Of a stretch of DNA of 64,000 nucleotides, positions 22,468 through 35,375 are shown piece by piece. This DNA is from Glandiceps talaboti (taxonomy: Eukaryota > Hemichordata > Enteropneusta > Spengelidae), in contig NC_135567.1 of NCBI RefSeq assembly GCF_964340395.1, positions 1,850,109-1,914,108 of the forward strand. Direction: 5' to 3'. A model generated the notes under the pieces. It saw only the letters and a list, made by a program, of their open reading frames with translations. It was not told where the DNA came from and searched no databases. The translations under genes were made by a program, and so were the position numbers. Position 1 is the stretch's first letter. Each line of letters opens with the position of its first letter.

Positions 22468-22989
22468 TTAGTAATTCTGTCTCTTTGAACCCTCTAGAAT
22501 GAATGAAAATCGCAATCTGAAAATGGTTGTTTTATTCAGGAAAGCGACTCTTAAAATGTATCTCAGCCGTTCATAAAATGTTCAATATTTGTTGGCACTA
22601 TCAGACAATAGTCTAGTCATGACATCGACTAACAATACATCGTAGAGACATACTGGGATTATATTTACCGCTATGGAGACTAAACTTGGCTCGATCACTA
22701 TTCACCGTACCGCATGCATTTGTTTTGAAATACATCGCTTGTGGTTGTGTAGATGTGAACTCGTACTCGCACATGTGACACGGTGATGTTATATTTGCCT
22801 TTAGTCTAGAAACCGGCGAATACGACGTGAATAGTAATACATGTAGTTTAGTTAAGATTGACTGCTTTCAGAAATGACACCATGGCTTTTGAAATAGAGC
22901 AAGTTTAATCAATCATAAAACAGCCTTCACCGAATTTTGAAAAACAAAACGTGGAAGGAAAATTGTAGGAAAATCATTTGACTTAACAT

Positions 22990-23335
22990 TAACATATTCA
23001 TTTTTTCAAATTACAAAAAAAAAAATCATCAAAAATAGAAAAGAAGACGTGCTGACTAGAAATTAACAAATCTAAGTAAGCTACCCTCTGTACATCAACA
23101 CACCAGATATCAAAGCAATCTGACAAGTAGTAATTGAGGAGATGATGAAAATATAATTTTTGAAGAAAAAAATCATAAAAAATTGAAAATGACAGATCAA
23201 CTTGGCATGAGCAAATCTTAATAGCCTCCCCCCAGGGAACATGCGCACCAAATATTGAAGTATTCTTGCTGTTACTTTGGAGAAGATGATGAAAATATAA
23301 AAGGGGGGGGGGGTTGGCTTCCTGTGCATTCTTAT
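22990..23335. repeat. dispersed repeat, inverted relative to the 46-kb copy
   Basis: About 340 bp, containing TTAACATATTCATTTTTTC and CCTCCCCCCAGGGAACATG, match 45985-46318 on the opposite strand with many small differences. No terminal inverted repeat was noticed. Confidence 0.85.
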
Positions 23336-23501
23336 GAATTTTCATTTAATATTTTTTTTAAAACTATATTTACAATTCAATCAATTCAGATGTAAAAAGA
23401 TCATAAATCTACCTTGAAATTAGGATTTTCGCCAGACAATTTTACATTGTTTTAATAAACAATATTTGTTCAAAGTCTTCATTAAGTTATTTTGGTAGTT
23501 C

Positions 23502-23555
23502 ACACAGACACACACACAAAACACACATGCACATGCACACACACACACACAGACA
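23502..23555. repeat. (CA)n-rich microsatellite
   Basis: Interrupted CA tract with GCACATGCACA variants. Confidence 0.9.
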
Positions 23556-23577
23556 AATATAAACAATCTGTTATGTT

Positions 23578-24116
23578 TATTGGTTTGGAATGGAATATTT
23601 CTTTTTGGAGGATGTGGCTGTGAAAAGAACCATCTGGTTTGGTTGGCCTTCACAAAATCCAGTCGAGTTGGTAACAGATTTAAATGGGTTAATTCCAAAG
23701 ATAGTCCTAGTAGACCATATTAATGATTCCTTTGGAAAGGCCTGTATGATTTGGTTCTAGTGAGTAATTTGAGTAAAACCCAATTGTAATAATAAGCCCT
23801 TAATCAGATGGAGTTAAATCTTACCACCAGTTAAACAAGAAAATAAGGCAGAAATTGTGTAATAAATATTTAGATTGCTTGGAGAAAAAAAATTATTCGG
23901 TGATACAAGGAAAGATGGAAGTGATAACAAATTATGTACTTTAATAGGATTTTCAAGAATACATTTCAGTTTGAAGACTTATACACACAATGTAGAAATT
24001 TCTCAGGAGAAATTTAGGCTAAGTGATCATAATTTGGGTATAGAAATGGGAAGAAAAAGTAAACCAAGATTACCTATGAAGGAAAGAGTTTTCACAAATA
24101 CAAGAATAATGTGAGT
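23578..24116 (+). pseudogene. possible decayed LINE endonuclease fragment
   Basis: Two stop-separated plus-strand stretches read like protein: about 23580-23759 (WFGMEYFFLEDVAVKRTIWF then GWPSQNPVELVTDLNGL) and 23875-24114. The second contains GFSRIHFSLKT, then EKFRLSDHNLGIEMG. The RI.F then SDHxxI arrangement resembles the C-terminal motifs of AP-like endonuclease domains in non-LTR retrotransposons. The reverse transcriptase is not seen. Weak resemblance; it could be any degraded gene. Confidence 0.3.
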
Positions 24117-24407
24117 TTCACTTGTTAGTTTCATGTAAGGAGCACAGATTTGATGGAATTATTTTGTTCCAGATTTGTAATTTCAATACTTTAACTTTTT
24201 CCATTATCTCACATACAGAAAACGTCTTAAAAATGAAAATGGAATACAATTATCTAGACCATCAATCAATGCAGGTATTTTAAAGAAACACTATTATATG
24301 TTGTGCTCTCCAGTAGCTCCATGCAACAGATAAAAATTGCTTGTATACAATGCATAATTGTTTATGCTCTTCAATTGTGAAGCTTGTAGTTTTTCAAATA
24401 GTCTTTT

Positions 24408-27400
24408 CATGGCCAGAAGTCAGATATTTTGCACGAAATACATTTTTTACATTTAACCTATGCACGTTTTACATTTTTTAAAGAGAAGGTAGTATTCATT
24501 AAATGCAAGCTACCCGGACCATCGCCGACAAAAAGCTACCGGCACCATCGCCGATAAATAGAATGTATTTCGTGCAACTCTAGAATGTATTAAATGTATT
24601 AAATGCATTAAATGTATTAAATGTATTAAATGCAAGCTACCCGGACCATCGTCGACAAATAGAATGTATTTCGTGCAACTCTAGAATGTATTAAATGTAT
24701 TAAATGCATTGAATGTATTAAATGCAAGCTTCCCGGACCATCGCCGATAAATAGAATGTATTTCGTGCAACTCTAGAATGTATTAAATGCATTAAATGTA
24801 TTAAATGTATTAAATGCAAGCTACCCGGACCATCGTCGACAAATAGAATGTATTTCGTGCAACTCTAGAATGTATTAAATGCATTAAATGTATTAAATGT
24901 ATTAAATGCAAGCTACATACATTCTAGTATCGGGAGACGGTACGGGACCTTGCATTTAATACATTTAATACATTCTAGAGTTGCACGAAATACATTCTAC
25001 TTCTCAGCGATGGTCCGGATAGCTTGCATTTAATACATTTAATACATTTAATGCATTTAATACATTTAATGCATTTAATACATTCTAGAGTTGCACGAAA
25101 TACATTCTATTTGTCGGCGATGGTCCGGGTAGCTTGCATTTAATACATTTAATACACTTTATGCCATCACGACAAATAGAATGTATTTCGTGCAACTCTA
25201 GAATGTATTAAATGCATTAAATACATTAAATGTATTAAATGCAAGCTACCCGGACCATCGCCGAGAAATAGAATGTATTTCGTGCAACTCTAGAATGTAT
25301 TAAATGCATTAAATGTATTAAATGCAGAGTTGCACGAAATACATTCTAGTATTGGAGACGGTACGGGACCTTGCATTTAATACATTTAATACATTCTAGA
25401 GTTGCACGAAATACATTCTAGTATCGGTAGACAGTATGGACCTTGCATTTGATACATTTAATACATTCTAGTATCGGGAGACGGTACGGGACCTTGTATT
25501 TAATACATTTAATACATTCTAGTATCGGGAGATGGTACGGGACCTTGCATTTAATACATTTTATACATTCTAGAGTTGGAAGAATACATTCTACTTCACG
25601 GCGATGGTCCGGGTAGCTTGCATTTAATACATTTAATACATTTAATGCATTTAATACATTTAATACATTCTAGAGTTGCACGAAATACATTCTATTTCTC
25701 GGCGATGGTCCGGGTAGCTTGCATTTAATACATTTAATACATTTAATACTTTTAATGCATTTAATACATTTTATACATTCTAGAGTTGGAAGAATACATT
25801 CTACTTCACGGCGATGGTCCGGGTAGCTTGCATTTAATACATTTAATACATTTATTGCATTTAATGCATTTAATACATTTAATGCATTTAATACATTCTA
25901 GAGTTGCACGAAATACATTCTATTTCTCGGCGATGGTCCGGGTAGCTTGCATTTAATACATTTAATACATTTAATGCCATCGCCGACAAATAGAATGTAT
26001 TTCGTGCAACTCTAAAATGTATTAAATGCATTAAATGCATTAAATGCAAGCTACCCGGACCATCGCGGAGGAATAGAATGTATTTCGTGCAAGTCTAGAA
26101 TGTATTAAATGCATTAAATGTATTAAATGTATTAAATGCAAACTACCCGGACCATCGCCGAGAAATAGAATGTATTTCGTGCAACTCTAGAATGTATTAA
26201 ATGCATTAAATGTATTAAATGCATTAAATGCAATAAATGTATTAAATGTATTAAATGCAAGCTACCCGGACCATCGCCGAGAAATAGAATGTATTTCATG
26301 CAACTCTAGAATGTATTAAATGTATTAAATGCATTAAATGTATTAAATGTATTAAATGCAAGCTACCCGGACCATCGCCGTGAAGTAGAATGTATTCTTC
26401 CAACTCTAGAATGTATAAAATGTATTAAATGCATTAAAAGTATTAAATGTATTAAATGTATTAAATGCAAGCTACCCGGACCATCGCCGAGAAATAGAAT
26501 GTATTTCGTGCAACTCTAGAATGTATTAAATGCATTAAATGTATTAAATGTATTAAATGTATTAAATGTATTAAATGCAAGTTACCCGGACCATCGCCGA
26601 GAAATAGAATGTATTTCGTGCAACTCTAGAATGTATTAAATGCATTAAATGCATTAAATGTATTAAATGTATTAAATGAAGCTACCCAGACCATCGCCGA
26701 GAAATAGAATGTATTTCGTGCAACTCTAGAATTTATTAAATGTATTAAATGCATTAAATGTATTAAATGTATTAAATGCAAGCTACCCGGACCATCGCCC
26801 ACAAATAGAATGTATTTCGTGCAACTCTAGAATGTATTAAATGTATTAAATGTATTAAATGCAAGCTACCCGGACCATCGCCGAGAAATAGAATGTATTT
26901 CGTGCAACTCTAGAATTTATTAAATGTATTAAATGCATTAAATGTATTAAATGTATTAAATGCAAGCTACCCGGACCATCGCCGACCAATAGAATGTATT
27001 TCGTGCAACTCTAGAATGTATTAAATGCATTAAATGTATTAAATGTATTAAATGCAAGCTACCCGGACCATCGCCGACAAAAAGCTACCGGGACCATCGC
27101 CGATAAATAGAATGTATTTCGTGCAACTCTAGAATGTATTAAATGTATTAAATGCATTAAATGTATTAAATGTATTAAATGCAAGCTACCCGGACCATCG
27201 CCGAGAAATAGAATGTATTTCGTGCAACTCTAGAATGTATTAAATGCATTAAATGTATTAAATGTATTAAATGCAAGCTACCCGGACCATCGTCGACAAA
27301 TAGAATGTATTTCGTGCAACTCTAGAATGTATTAAATGTATTAAATGCATTAAATGTATTAAATGTATTAAATGCAAGCTACCCGGACCATCGTCGACAC

Positions 27401-29342
27401 ATAGAATGTATTTCGTGCAACTCTAGAATGTATTAAATTCATTAAATGTATTAAAAGTATTAAATGTATTAAATGTATGAGGAATAGAATGTATTTCGTG
27501 CAAGTCTAGAATGTATTAAATGCATTACATGTATTAAATGTATTAAATGCAAACTACCCGGACCATCGCCGAGAAATAGAATGTATTTCGTGCAACTCTA
27601 GAATGTATTAAATTCATTAAATGTATTAAATGTATTAAATGTATTAAATGCAAGCTACCTGGACCATCGCCGAGGAATAGAATGTATTTCGTGCAACTCT
27701 AGAATGTATTAAATGCATTAAAAGTATTAAATGTATTAAATGTATTAAATGCCATCTACCCGGACCATCGCCGAGGAATAGAATGTATTTCGTGCAACTC
27801 TAGAATGTATTAAATGTATTAAATGCATTAAATGTATTAAATGTATTAAATGCAAGCTACCCGGACCATCGCCGAGCAATAGAATGTATTTTGTGCAACT
27901 CTAGAATGTATTAAATGCATTAAATGCATTAAATGTATTAAATGTATTAAATGTATTAAATGTATTAAATGCAAGCTACCCGGACCATCGCCGACAAATA
28001 GAATGTATTTTGTGCAACTCTAGAATGTATTAAATGCATTAAATGCATTAAATGTATTAAATGTATTAAATGCAAGCTACCCGGACCATCGCCGAGAAAT
28101 AGAATGTATTTCGTGCAACTCTAGAATGTATTAAATGCATTAAATGCATTAAATGTATTAAATGTATTAAATGAAGCTACCCGGACCATCGCTGAGGAAT
28201 AGAATGTATTTCGTGCAACTCTAGAATGTATTAAATGCATTAAATGCATTAAATGTATTAAATGTATTAAATGAAGCTACCCGGACCATCGCTGAGGAAT
28301 AGAATGTATTTCGTGCAACTCTAGAATGTATTAAATGTATTAAATGCATTAAATGTATTAAATGTATTAAATGCAAGCTACCCGGACCATCGCCGACAAA
28401 AAGCTACCGGGACCATCGCCGATAAATAGAATGTATTTCGTGCAACTCTAGAATGTATTAAATGTATTAAATGCATTAAATGTATTAAATGTATTAAATG
28501 TATTAAATGCAAGCTACCCGGACCTTCGCCGATAAATAGAATGTATTTCGTGCAACTCTAGAATGTATTAAATGTATTAAATGCATTAAATGTATTAAAT
28601 GTATTAAATGTATTAAATGCAAGCTACCCGGACCATCGCCCACAAATAGAATGTATTTCGTGCAACTCTAGAATGTATTAAATGCATTAAATGTATTAAA
28701 TGTATTAAATGTATTAAATGCAAGCTACCCGGACCATCGCCGACAAATAGAATGTATTTCGTGCAACTCTAGAATGTATTAAATGCATTAAATGCATTAA
28801 ATGTATTAAATGTATTAAATGCAAGCTACCCGGACCATCGCCGACAAATAGAATGTATTTCGTGCAACTCTAGAATGTATTAAATGCATTAAGTGCATTA
28901 AATGTATTAAATGTATTAAATGCAAGCTACCCGGACCATCGCCGAGGAATAGAATGTATTTCGTGCAACTCTAGAATGTATTAAATGCATTAAATGTATT
29001 AAATGAAGCTACCCGGACCATCGCCGAGGAATAGAATGTATTTCGTGCAACTCTAGAATGTATTAAATGTATTAAATGCATTAAATGTATTAAATGTATT
29101 AAATGCAAGCTATCCGGACCATCGCCGACAAATAGAATGTTTTTGTGCAACTCTAGAATGTATTAAATGTATTAAATGTATTAAATGCAAGCTACTCGGA
29201 CCATCGCCGAGGAATAGAATGTATTTCGTGCAACTCTAGAATGTATTAAATGTATTAAATGCATTAAATGTATTAAATGTATTTCGTGCAGCCTTAGAAT
29301 GTAAAAATGTATTAAATGTAAAATAGTCAAGTACTGGCCATA
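24408..29342. repeat. 4.9-kb satellite of about 90-110-bp units in a foldback frame
   Basis: Units consist of a conserved part (TAGAATGTATTTCGTGCAAC, TCTAGAATG; GCAAGCTACCCGGACCATCG, CCGA) and a variable number of 10-bp modules ATTAAATGTA/ATTAAATGCA. Roughly 45-50 units occur. Orientation is + at about 24510-24915, inverted about 24925-25165, + about 25170-25335, inverted about 25335-25975, then + to about 29300. The ends are inverted relatives: ATGGCCAGAAGTCAGATATTTT on the left against the complement of AAATAGTCAAGTACTGGCCAT on the right. That suggests an ancestral foldback element whose arms expanded. Confidence 0.9.
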
Positions 29343-29344
29343 GC

Positions 29345-29890
29345 TCATGAATTGTACCCTATCATACACTTTCTGCTTGTGTGTGTTGATGAGTAATATG
29401 TATAGTAACAATATGACTGATTTATTGATTTTAATGAACATCATATGGATATACTAAATACCCTGTGTGCTTAGTGACCTGAATAATGAAAAACATTGAC
29501 ATAACAACTAGTAAATAAATCAAAATAATACAGTATATTATAGTTGTACATTGATAGTACATGAATCAGGGTAAAATACACATATTATCACTTTTGCAGG
29601 CAAATTTACAAATCTGATTATCGTTATCCTATAAAATGACAAAAAATGTATTTCTTTATTTGTTATCAGTGCATATTTTCATACATATTTAACACTGAAA
29701 CATAATTTCAGAATAGGTAAATATCAAATGAAAGCATGTATTTTTAACTCTAAAACATACTTATATGATTGTATGTCAACACCAAATATTGCAATGTCAA
29801 TGAAAATGGTTAAGTGTTGGAACCTGGATGAGTTGATTTTGAATTCCTTATCTGGTTAAATGGGATAATATATGGCAATATTTTATAAAT
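29345..29890. other. AT-rich spacer
   Basis: No exon or repeat recognised. Confidence 0.4.
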
Positions 29891-29894
29891 GAAC

Positions 29895-29980
29895 ATTAAA
29901 TTGGAGTGGGAGATATTACATTACAGATAAATTTAAAATGACATATTAAACTTAATGTGTTATCTCCCACTCAAATTTTA
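29895..29980. repeat. small foldback element, about 86 bp
   Basis: GAGTGGGAGATATTACATTA and the inverted TAATGTGTTATCTCCCACTC form arms of about 28 bp around a 30-bp AT-rich loop. Confidence 0.85.
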
Positions 29981-30404
29981 AAATGTCGCATTTCGTCTGA
30001 GTTCACAGATTTGCATGTAAATACAGAATTAGAAGAAATTGGTCTATAAATCAGATTGAGTCAGAAAACTAGCAGACATCTTAATTTGAGTCTTTTTTTT
30101 TGTAATCATGCTACAAGACTTAATATACCAGGTGTTATATTATAGCATTACCAATTCCAGTGAATTTTGTGATGTCATCGCTGTACATTATTACTGATAA
30201 TGTACTCCGTTATTGGGCATTGCGGCCCCGGAACGAGCATAACAATACAAGCTTATGTCCGTAAGGCAATAAACTTAAGGTGTGGGTATTTAAGAACAGG
30301 GAAATTATGGGGTAAACACCATAAGAATTTTTCTTAAAAGATTGAAATTAAAATGAAACAAATTTGTGTTCACATGGGGTCATCATGTTTTAGAATTAAG
30401 TGAT

Positions 30405-30528
30405 AGGGGGGTCAGCCTGTTTTGGATTTTACAGATAGGGGGGGGGGGGGGTCAGTGACTTTTTGTCTGCCCAATTTAAGAATCCACCCCCCCCCCCCCC
30501 AGGCTGGAGAAACTGACCGGTCCCTTAG
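30405..30528. mobile_element. poly-G/poly-C element end or short relic
   Basis: A G run, GTCAGTGACTTTTTGTCTGC, a C run, then GGCTGGAGAAACTGACCGGT and CCCTTAGG. The terminal CCGGTCCCTTA matches the end of the 7351-9117 element, and the interior matches 5660-5750. No partner inverted repeat was seen nearby. Confidence 0.65.
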
Positions 30529-30929
30529 GTATGTAACCTTGTTTCACTGCCACACTATCCTACCCTCAATATATCCACTATCAGCCAATTTACACCAATC
30601 CAAACATCATCTGATTGCCTCTTCATGTCCCTAACTGTGCCCTGGAACTATGCTTTTGCTTGCAAATGCATACTAGTATACATTGTTTTGCGTTTCGCAG
30701 TCTACAAATTCACTGGAATTGGCAAAACTATAATCTATGGTTGAACACATTTATTTCAATTTCTCCAATTCTTAAACTTTATAGTAAATTCTAACTTTAA
30801 TAGTAAAATTGTTGAAAATAAAATTGATGTAAAATTCATTGCTTGTATTATAGCCTAATTACTGACAATCGTTAATTGTGCAAATTACTCATTAAGACCA
30901 CTAACGACGAGAGCCGGAGAGGAGGAGGG

Positions 30930-30934
30930 GATGT

Positions 30935-30973
<39 letters not shown>

Positions 30974-30977
30974 TAGA

Positions 30978-31025
<48 letters not shown>

Positions 31026-31108
31026 TAAGTAGGAGGATGGTTGCACAGTGAGTTGGTTGGTTGGTTGGTTGGTTGGATGGTTGGATGGATGGATGGATGG
31101 ATGGATGG
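30930..31108. repeat. compound (GATA)n (GACA)n (GGTT)n (GGAT)n microsatellite
   Basis: Successive tetranucleotide tracts, separated by about 30 bp between GACA and GGTT. Confidence 0.97.
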
Positions 31109-31150
31109 TGTATTAGTATTCAACATGGCTAGTAGTTAGATAAAAGCGCC

Positions 31151-31171
31151 AGAGAGAGAGAGAGAGAGAGG
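31151..31171. repeat. (GA)n microsatellite
   Basis: Short perfect GA tract. Confidence 0.95.
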
Positions 31172-31311
31172 GATAGGGTAAACTTTCCAACTTTTGTCTA
31201 CTATGATTATGTGGTCTTGTTGCTAGGAATATTTGCATACATCATTTGAATGTTTTTTCATTTGTCTACCAATCCTTGGTGTCAAATAAATTTGCACACA
31301 CTGCTGACTTG

Positions 31312-31466
<155 letters not shown>

Positions 31467-31554
31467 CTTTTCTTAGCATATTTTTCGTTGATGCAATTAG
31501 GCCTAATTGTGTGGTTCCGATTACGCTCAATTTTAGAATAGGTGGGTATTGGTA

Positions 31555-31650
31555 CTTTCAAGAGAACAGTGTGGGGGTGGGTACGGTAGTGTGGGATGTG
31601 TATCCCGAGACATCTTTCAAGAGAGCAGTGTGGGGGTGGGTACGGGAGGG
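31555..31650. repeat. short direct duplication, about 60 bp
   Basis: CAAGAGAACAGTGTGGGGGT and GGGTACGG recur 58 bp later as CAAGAGAGCAGTGTGGGGGT. Confidence 0.8.
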
Positions 31651-31867
31651 GGTTAGCATTTTTTAATTTAAGGACTATTTAAAAAAAGTGCTATCAGGTG
31701 TTATTTTAGCATGTCAAGGTGATAACAATACCTTTTCCTGATCATAATTGAAATTTGAATTTAGAAAACTAAGACCGAGAAAATCCTCCAAGTATATTGT
31801 TGCCATACCATTTGAAATTATTTTCTCATTATGAAAAAAAGTACTAAGTCAGTTGAGTACTTTTAGA

Positions 31868-32893
31868 AATTTGATTCGATAGAAGTTTGTTTTAGGATTT
31901 GCCAACAGTTATGACAGGATTCATTCAAGGTACTAAGTCAGTTCAGTACTTTTAGTTATACGTCACCTGTCACCAATCTCGCATTCTGATTGGTCGAGAG
32001 CCCTGCAGATACACAGGCGTATTTTTCACCAACAGCCGTATTTTTGCTTGTTGTATCACGTGATCACTACACGTCCCCTTGTAAACAAATCTAGCAGACA
32101 ACTAGAGATCGAGCTATAACCAGCATTTCCAATGCCAAATTTGTTGTCAATCGAACAAAATATCACCGTTGTATACATTGTAACAAGTCTTTGAACTGTA
32201 CTTTTCATGTCACAGGGAAGTAGTCAAAAATTCCACACACAACCGTGAAAGTCCAGTGACGGCGAACGCACGGTCGTCACGCGATCGTAAACATGAATTC
32301 CTAAATTTATGAAGGATATGAAAATTACCACCACAAAGGGTGTAATTTTTGCTTAACTAGAACAACAAAGCATATCACGAACATTTATGGACATTTAATG
32401 GAATACAGTACGCAAAACAAAGACGCACTCATTTTTCAGCTGATGTTATTAAGTTTGAATATATCGCTGAGTGATATGCAAATAGTAAACATGACGTCAT
32501 ACTACTGAGCAAACGCGCACTCTGATTGGATGATAAAGTTAAGGCTGACATGTAAACAACCGCATTGCAGTTATCAGAGAGGTGCATGATACTACGCTCG
32601 ACAGTATAACGCGGAAGTGATTTTATTTTAACATGAAACAGCATTTTTAGACATTCAAAAATGAATTCATAGTCGCAGGTGACGTATAAGTATGTTATTT
32701 GCCAAATACTGTTATACATCTTGCTGCTCGAGGTAATTTTTCTGGTATAACGGCTCACCTCCGGCTCTCCGTTATACCAGAAAAAATACCTCTCGCAGCA
32801 AGATATGGAACGGTATTTGGCAAATAACATAAACTTATTTGATTCGATGGAAGTATTTTGCTTTAAATTTGTTTTAGGATTTGCCAACAGTTA
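31868..32893. repeat. locus split by an insertion or duplication: TIR-like segment plus long palindrome
   Basis: A direct repeat (TTTGATTCGATAGAAG then GTTTTAGGATTTGCCAACAG) occurs at 31868-31911 and 32838-32892. Between the copies lies a segment bounded by the inverted 14-mers TTATACGTCACCTG (31956-31969) and CAGGTGACGTATAA (32676-32689). Overlapping its right edge is a large hairpin: arms 32688-32753 and 32769-32836 contain TATGTTATTTGCCAAATAC, AGGTAATTTTTCTGGTATAAC and their complements, with a loop of about 15 nt. The interior is CpG-containing and has two CTGATTGG (CCAAT-box-like) motifs. Confidence 0.8.
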
Positions 32894-33060
32894 GTATAAA
32901 TCTTTGACAAGAAACTTTGAAAGTTTAGGTGCTGGACACACAGTGTGGACCTGTGAATTTGACATTTGTAGTAAGTTTCTACACTTGCAGCACAACAACT
33001 TTTTTTAGCTCATACCCTGGAAACAAATTCGCTTTTCTGCTTTTGGCCGGCGACAAATTT

Positions 33061-33080
33061 ATTAACCCCCCCCCCCCCCC
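33061..33080. repeat. poly-C tract
   Basis: About 15 C following TTATTAA. Similar C/G runs occur at 34852-34863, 35524-35560 and 35632-35640 without a recognisable element around them. Confidence 0.8.
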
Positions 33081-33276
33081 AAATCAAATGGTTTGCGTAT
33101 ACCCCTAAGATACTTTATACAATGAAATACAATCAACATTAAGTTGATGTCAGTTTTCGCATACTCTGTTTCTCGTGAGACGTCACACAATTTTAATATT
33201 TTAATATTTTTTCTTGCATACGTTAAAATGTTGAGGGAGTGACTAATGATTATTATACTTGCCTACCTCGTGTCTG

Positions 33277-33845
33277 TAGACTTGAAAACGACCATCGCTA
33301 CACTATTCAGTTATCCTAATTTACATTTTTATATTTTGAATTTTCGCTGGGAACGGAGCGAAAATTTACTAAATCAAAATGTCATTTAGGATAGCGGAAT
33401 AGTGTAGCGATGGTCGTTTTCAAGTCTATAGTTAGGATAACTGAATAGTGTAGCGATGGTCGTTTTCAAGTCTATAGTTAGGATAACTGAATAGTGTAGC
33501 GATGGTCGTTTTCAAGTCTATAGTTAGGATAACTGAATAGTGTAGCGATGGTCGTTTTCAAGTCTATAGTTAGGATAACTGAATAGTGTAGCGATGGTCG
33601 TTTTCAAGTCTATAGTTAGGATAACTGAATAGTGTAGTGATGGTCGTTTTCAAGTCTATAGTTAGGATAACTGAATAGTGTAGCGATGGTCGTTTTCAAG
33701 TCTATAGTTAGGATAACTGAATAGTGTAGCGATGGTCGTTTTCAAGTCTATAGTTAGGATAACTGAATAGTGTAGCGATGGTCGTTTTCAAGTCTATAGT
33801 TAGGATAACTGAATAGTGTAGCGATGGTCGTTTTCAAGTCTAAGC
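33277..33845. repeat. foldback element whose right arm is a 46-bp tandem array
   Basis: The left arm (33277-33320) TAGACTTGAAAACGACCATC then GCTACACTATTCAGTTATCC is the complement of the array unit. After a small inner palindrome (ATTTTCGCTGGGAACGGAGC then GAAAAT) the right arm begins at 33387 and repeats about ten times with a 46-bp period (GTTAGGATAACTGAATAGTG, TAGCGATGGTCGTTTTCAAG, TCTATA). Copies are almost identical; one has GTAGTGATGG instead of GTAGCGATGG. Confidence 0.95.
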
Positions 33846-33867
33846 TTATAGTCAGGATAACTGACTG

Positions 33868-34462
33868 CAATTTGCATGCGGAGTAATCCGGGACTCGATT
33901 CTGACAATTGTCCCTCCTACCTCCTTGCATGCAAAGAGCCAGCCGTTAAATACGGACTTACAAAAAATGCTGGTAACTTAGGAATAAAATCGCCCAGTGG
34001 CGAAATATTAGCAATAAATCTATTATTTAGTCGGTTTACCACATTTTGACTGCAAAAGTCCTATAGGGGATGACCAAAACTATCAAACTCAGAACTTTTC
34101 AAGTTCTACCGTAAATTTAAACACAGCTCCTTACGTACGTCGGCGCAAGTGTCTCTGGGTAATTATTCATCTCAACGATATCAAATATGGCGGTGTTAAT
34201 GAGGGTTATTTGAATGTTGCAGTTCGAAGTTTAAAAGGTCCTATTTGGGCGCTTTTTGTGATCTGAGCAGGGAATACTACCGTCAGAGGAATGGAAATGG
34301 CGTAGATATTCGATCGATTGTTAATATTTGATCATTGGGTAGGCAATTCTCTTGCAATTGGCACACATACATTTTGCTTGTGGTGTTGTAATAGGCCGAC
34401 TCTATTGCTCTTTGCATGACGGTGTTTAGAGTCAAGTCAGTATAGACTCGTGCACTGTCATG
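33868..34462. repeat. dispersed repeat with a shorter inverted copy at 47 kb
   Basis: The left part (GGGACTCGATTCTGACAATT then GTCCCTCC) and right part (CGGTGTTTAGAGTCAAGTCA then GTATAGACTCGTGCA) both occur, inverted and directly joined, at 47048-47150. About 500 bp in the middle are absent there. Confidence 0.75.
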
Positions 34463-34469
34463 TAAGCCG

Positions 34470-34895
34470 GACTAAAAAAACCTGCAATTGAGATATGGAA
34501 ATATGGCGTACTAAAACAATGTCAGAGTTTATTGGTTGTTGTAAAATGTAATACGTAATGTAATTTAATATGAGATAACTGACTTAGCTTTCATTGTGTT
34601 CATGCTTTCTGTCAGTACATCATTTGTACAATGGCATTTGTATTGTTGGCAAATGAGCTTATGTCGTGATTTTGTGATTGGGCCAGGCCTACGGTAGAAC
34701 AGACATAAATGAAAAGAAAAAACAACAGAGTTTTACATGTATTATGTAAGACTAAAAATTGTTGTTTATTTGTTAAAGAAACCGTGTGAAAATTTACCCA
34801 ACTCAACGCAATATTAGGGGAAAGAATAGAGATAACAAAAAGCCGTTTTCACCCCCCCCCCCCGTTTGTCTGATCACATGCTAACTGCTACCTCT
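34470..34895. other. spacer upstream of Lasp
   Basis: No exon recognised. A C run lies at 34852-34863. Confidence 0.4.
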
Positions 34896-34899
34896 TTGC

Positions 34900-35207
34900 A
34901 GCATCACGGCATTACGACCTCTGCGTAAGTGCTTTACGACACGTGCATATCAACACGTCGGACTTACGGCCATACCCTGTTACGGTACAATTCTAACCAA
35001 TCAGATTACGCAGATTGAGTAACGTGACGGGACAAGCCCGATGTACATTGAGCAGGCGTAGGCTAGGCTCTACAAATCTGGCTTGTGTCAGCGTTTAATG
35101 TTGAAACAAAGTTATTAGCGACGATTTGGAGATTTGAACTCTCGCAGTAGTTGGACGAGCACGCTTGGTTTGTGTAGCGTGGTGATTTTGAAGTATAACG
35201 CTCCATC
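34900..35207 (+). promoter_or_regulatory. probable Lasp promoter and 5' UTR
   Basis: CpG-containing sequence of higher GC than its surroundings runs up to the start codon (for example GACACGTGCATATCAACACG, ACGGGACAAGCCCG). No TATA box was seen at a sensible distance, which suits a CpG-type animal promoter. Transcription start is unknown. The start codon context is CCATCATGA. Confidence 0.45.
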
Positions 35208-35276
35208 ATGAATCCCAAATGCGGTAAATGTAACAAGACCGTTTACCCGGTTGAAAAGCTGAACGTGTTGGACAAG
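35208..35276 (+). CDS. Lasp: Lasp exon 1: start of the LIM domain
   Basis: Encodes MNPKCGKCNKTVYPVEKLNV then LDK (residues 1-23). Lasp is a LIM and SH3 protein that binds actin through nebulin repeats and works at focal adhesions, cell-cell contacts and in muscle. Opening with MNPxC and the C5-x2-C8 zinc pair is typical of the family, whose LIM domain starts at the N-terminus. The ATG is the first in a suitable context, and the frame joins exon 2 in phase 0. Donor GTACGT at 35277. Confidence 0.95.
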
Positions 35277-35375
35277 GTACGTACTCGCGGTACTGACACA
35301 TTCTTGGCGAAGTTGGAATCGTATCTACGAAATAACATGGTCTAAAGTTATTCTCATCAACTGATTTGTTTACAG

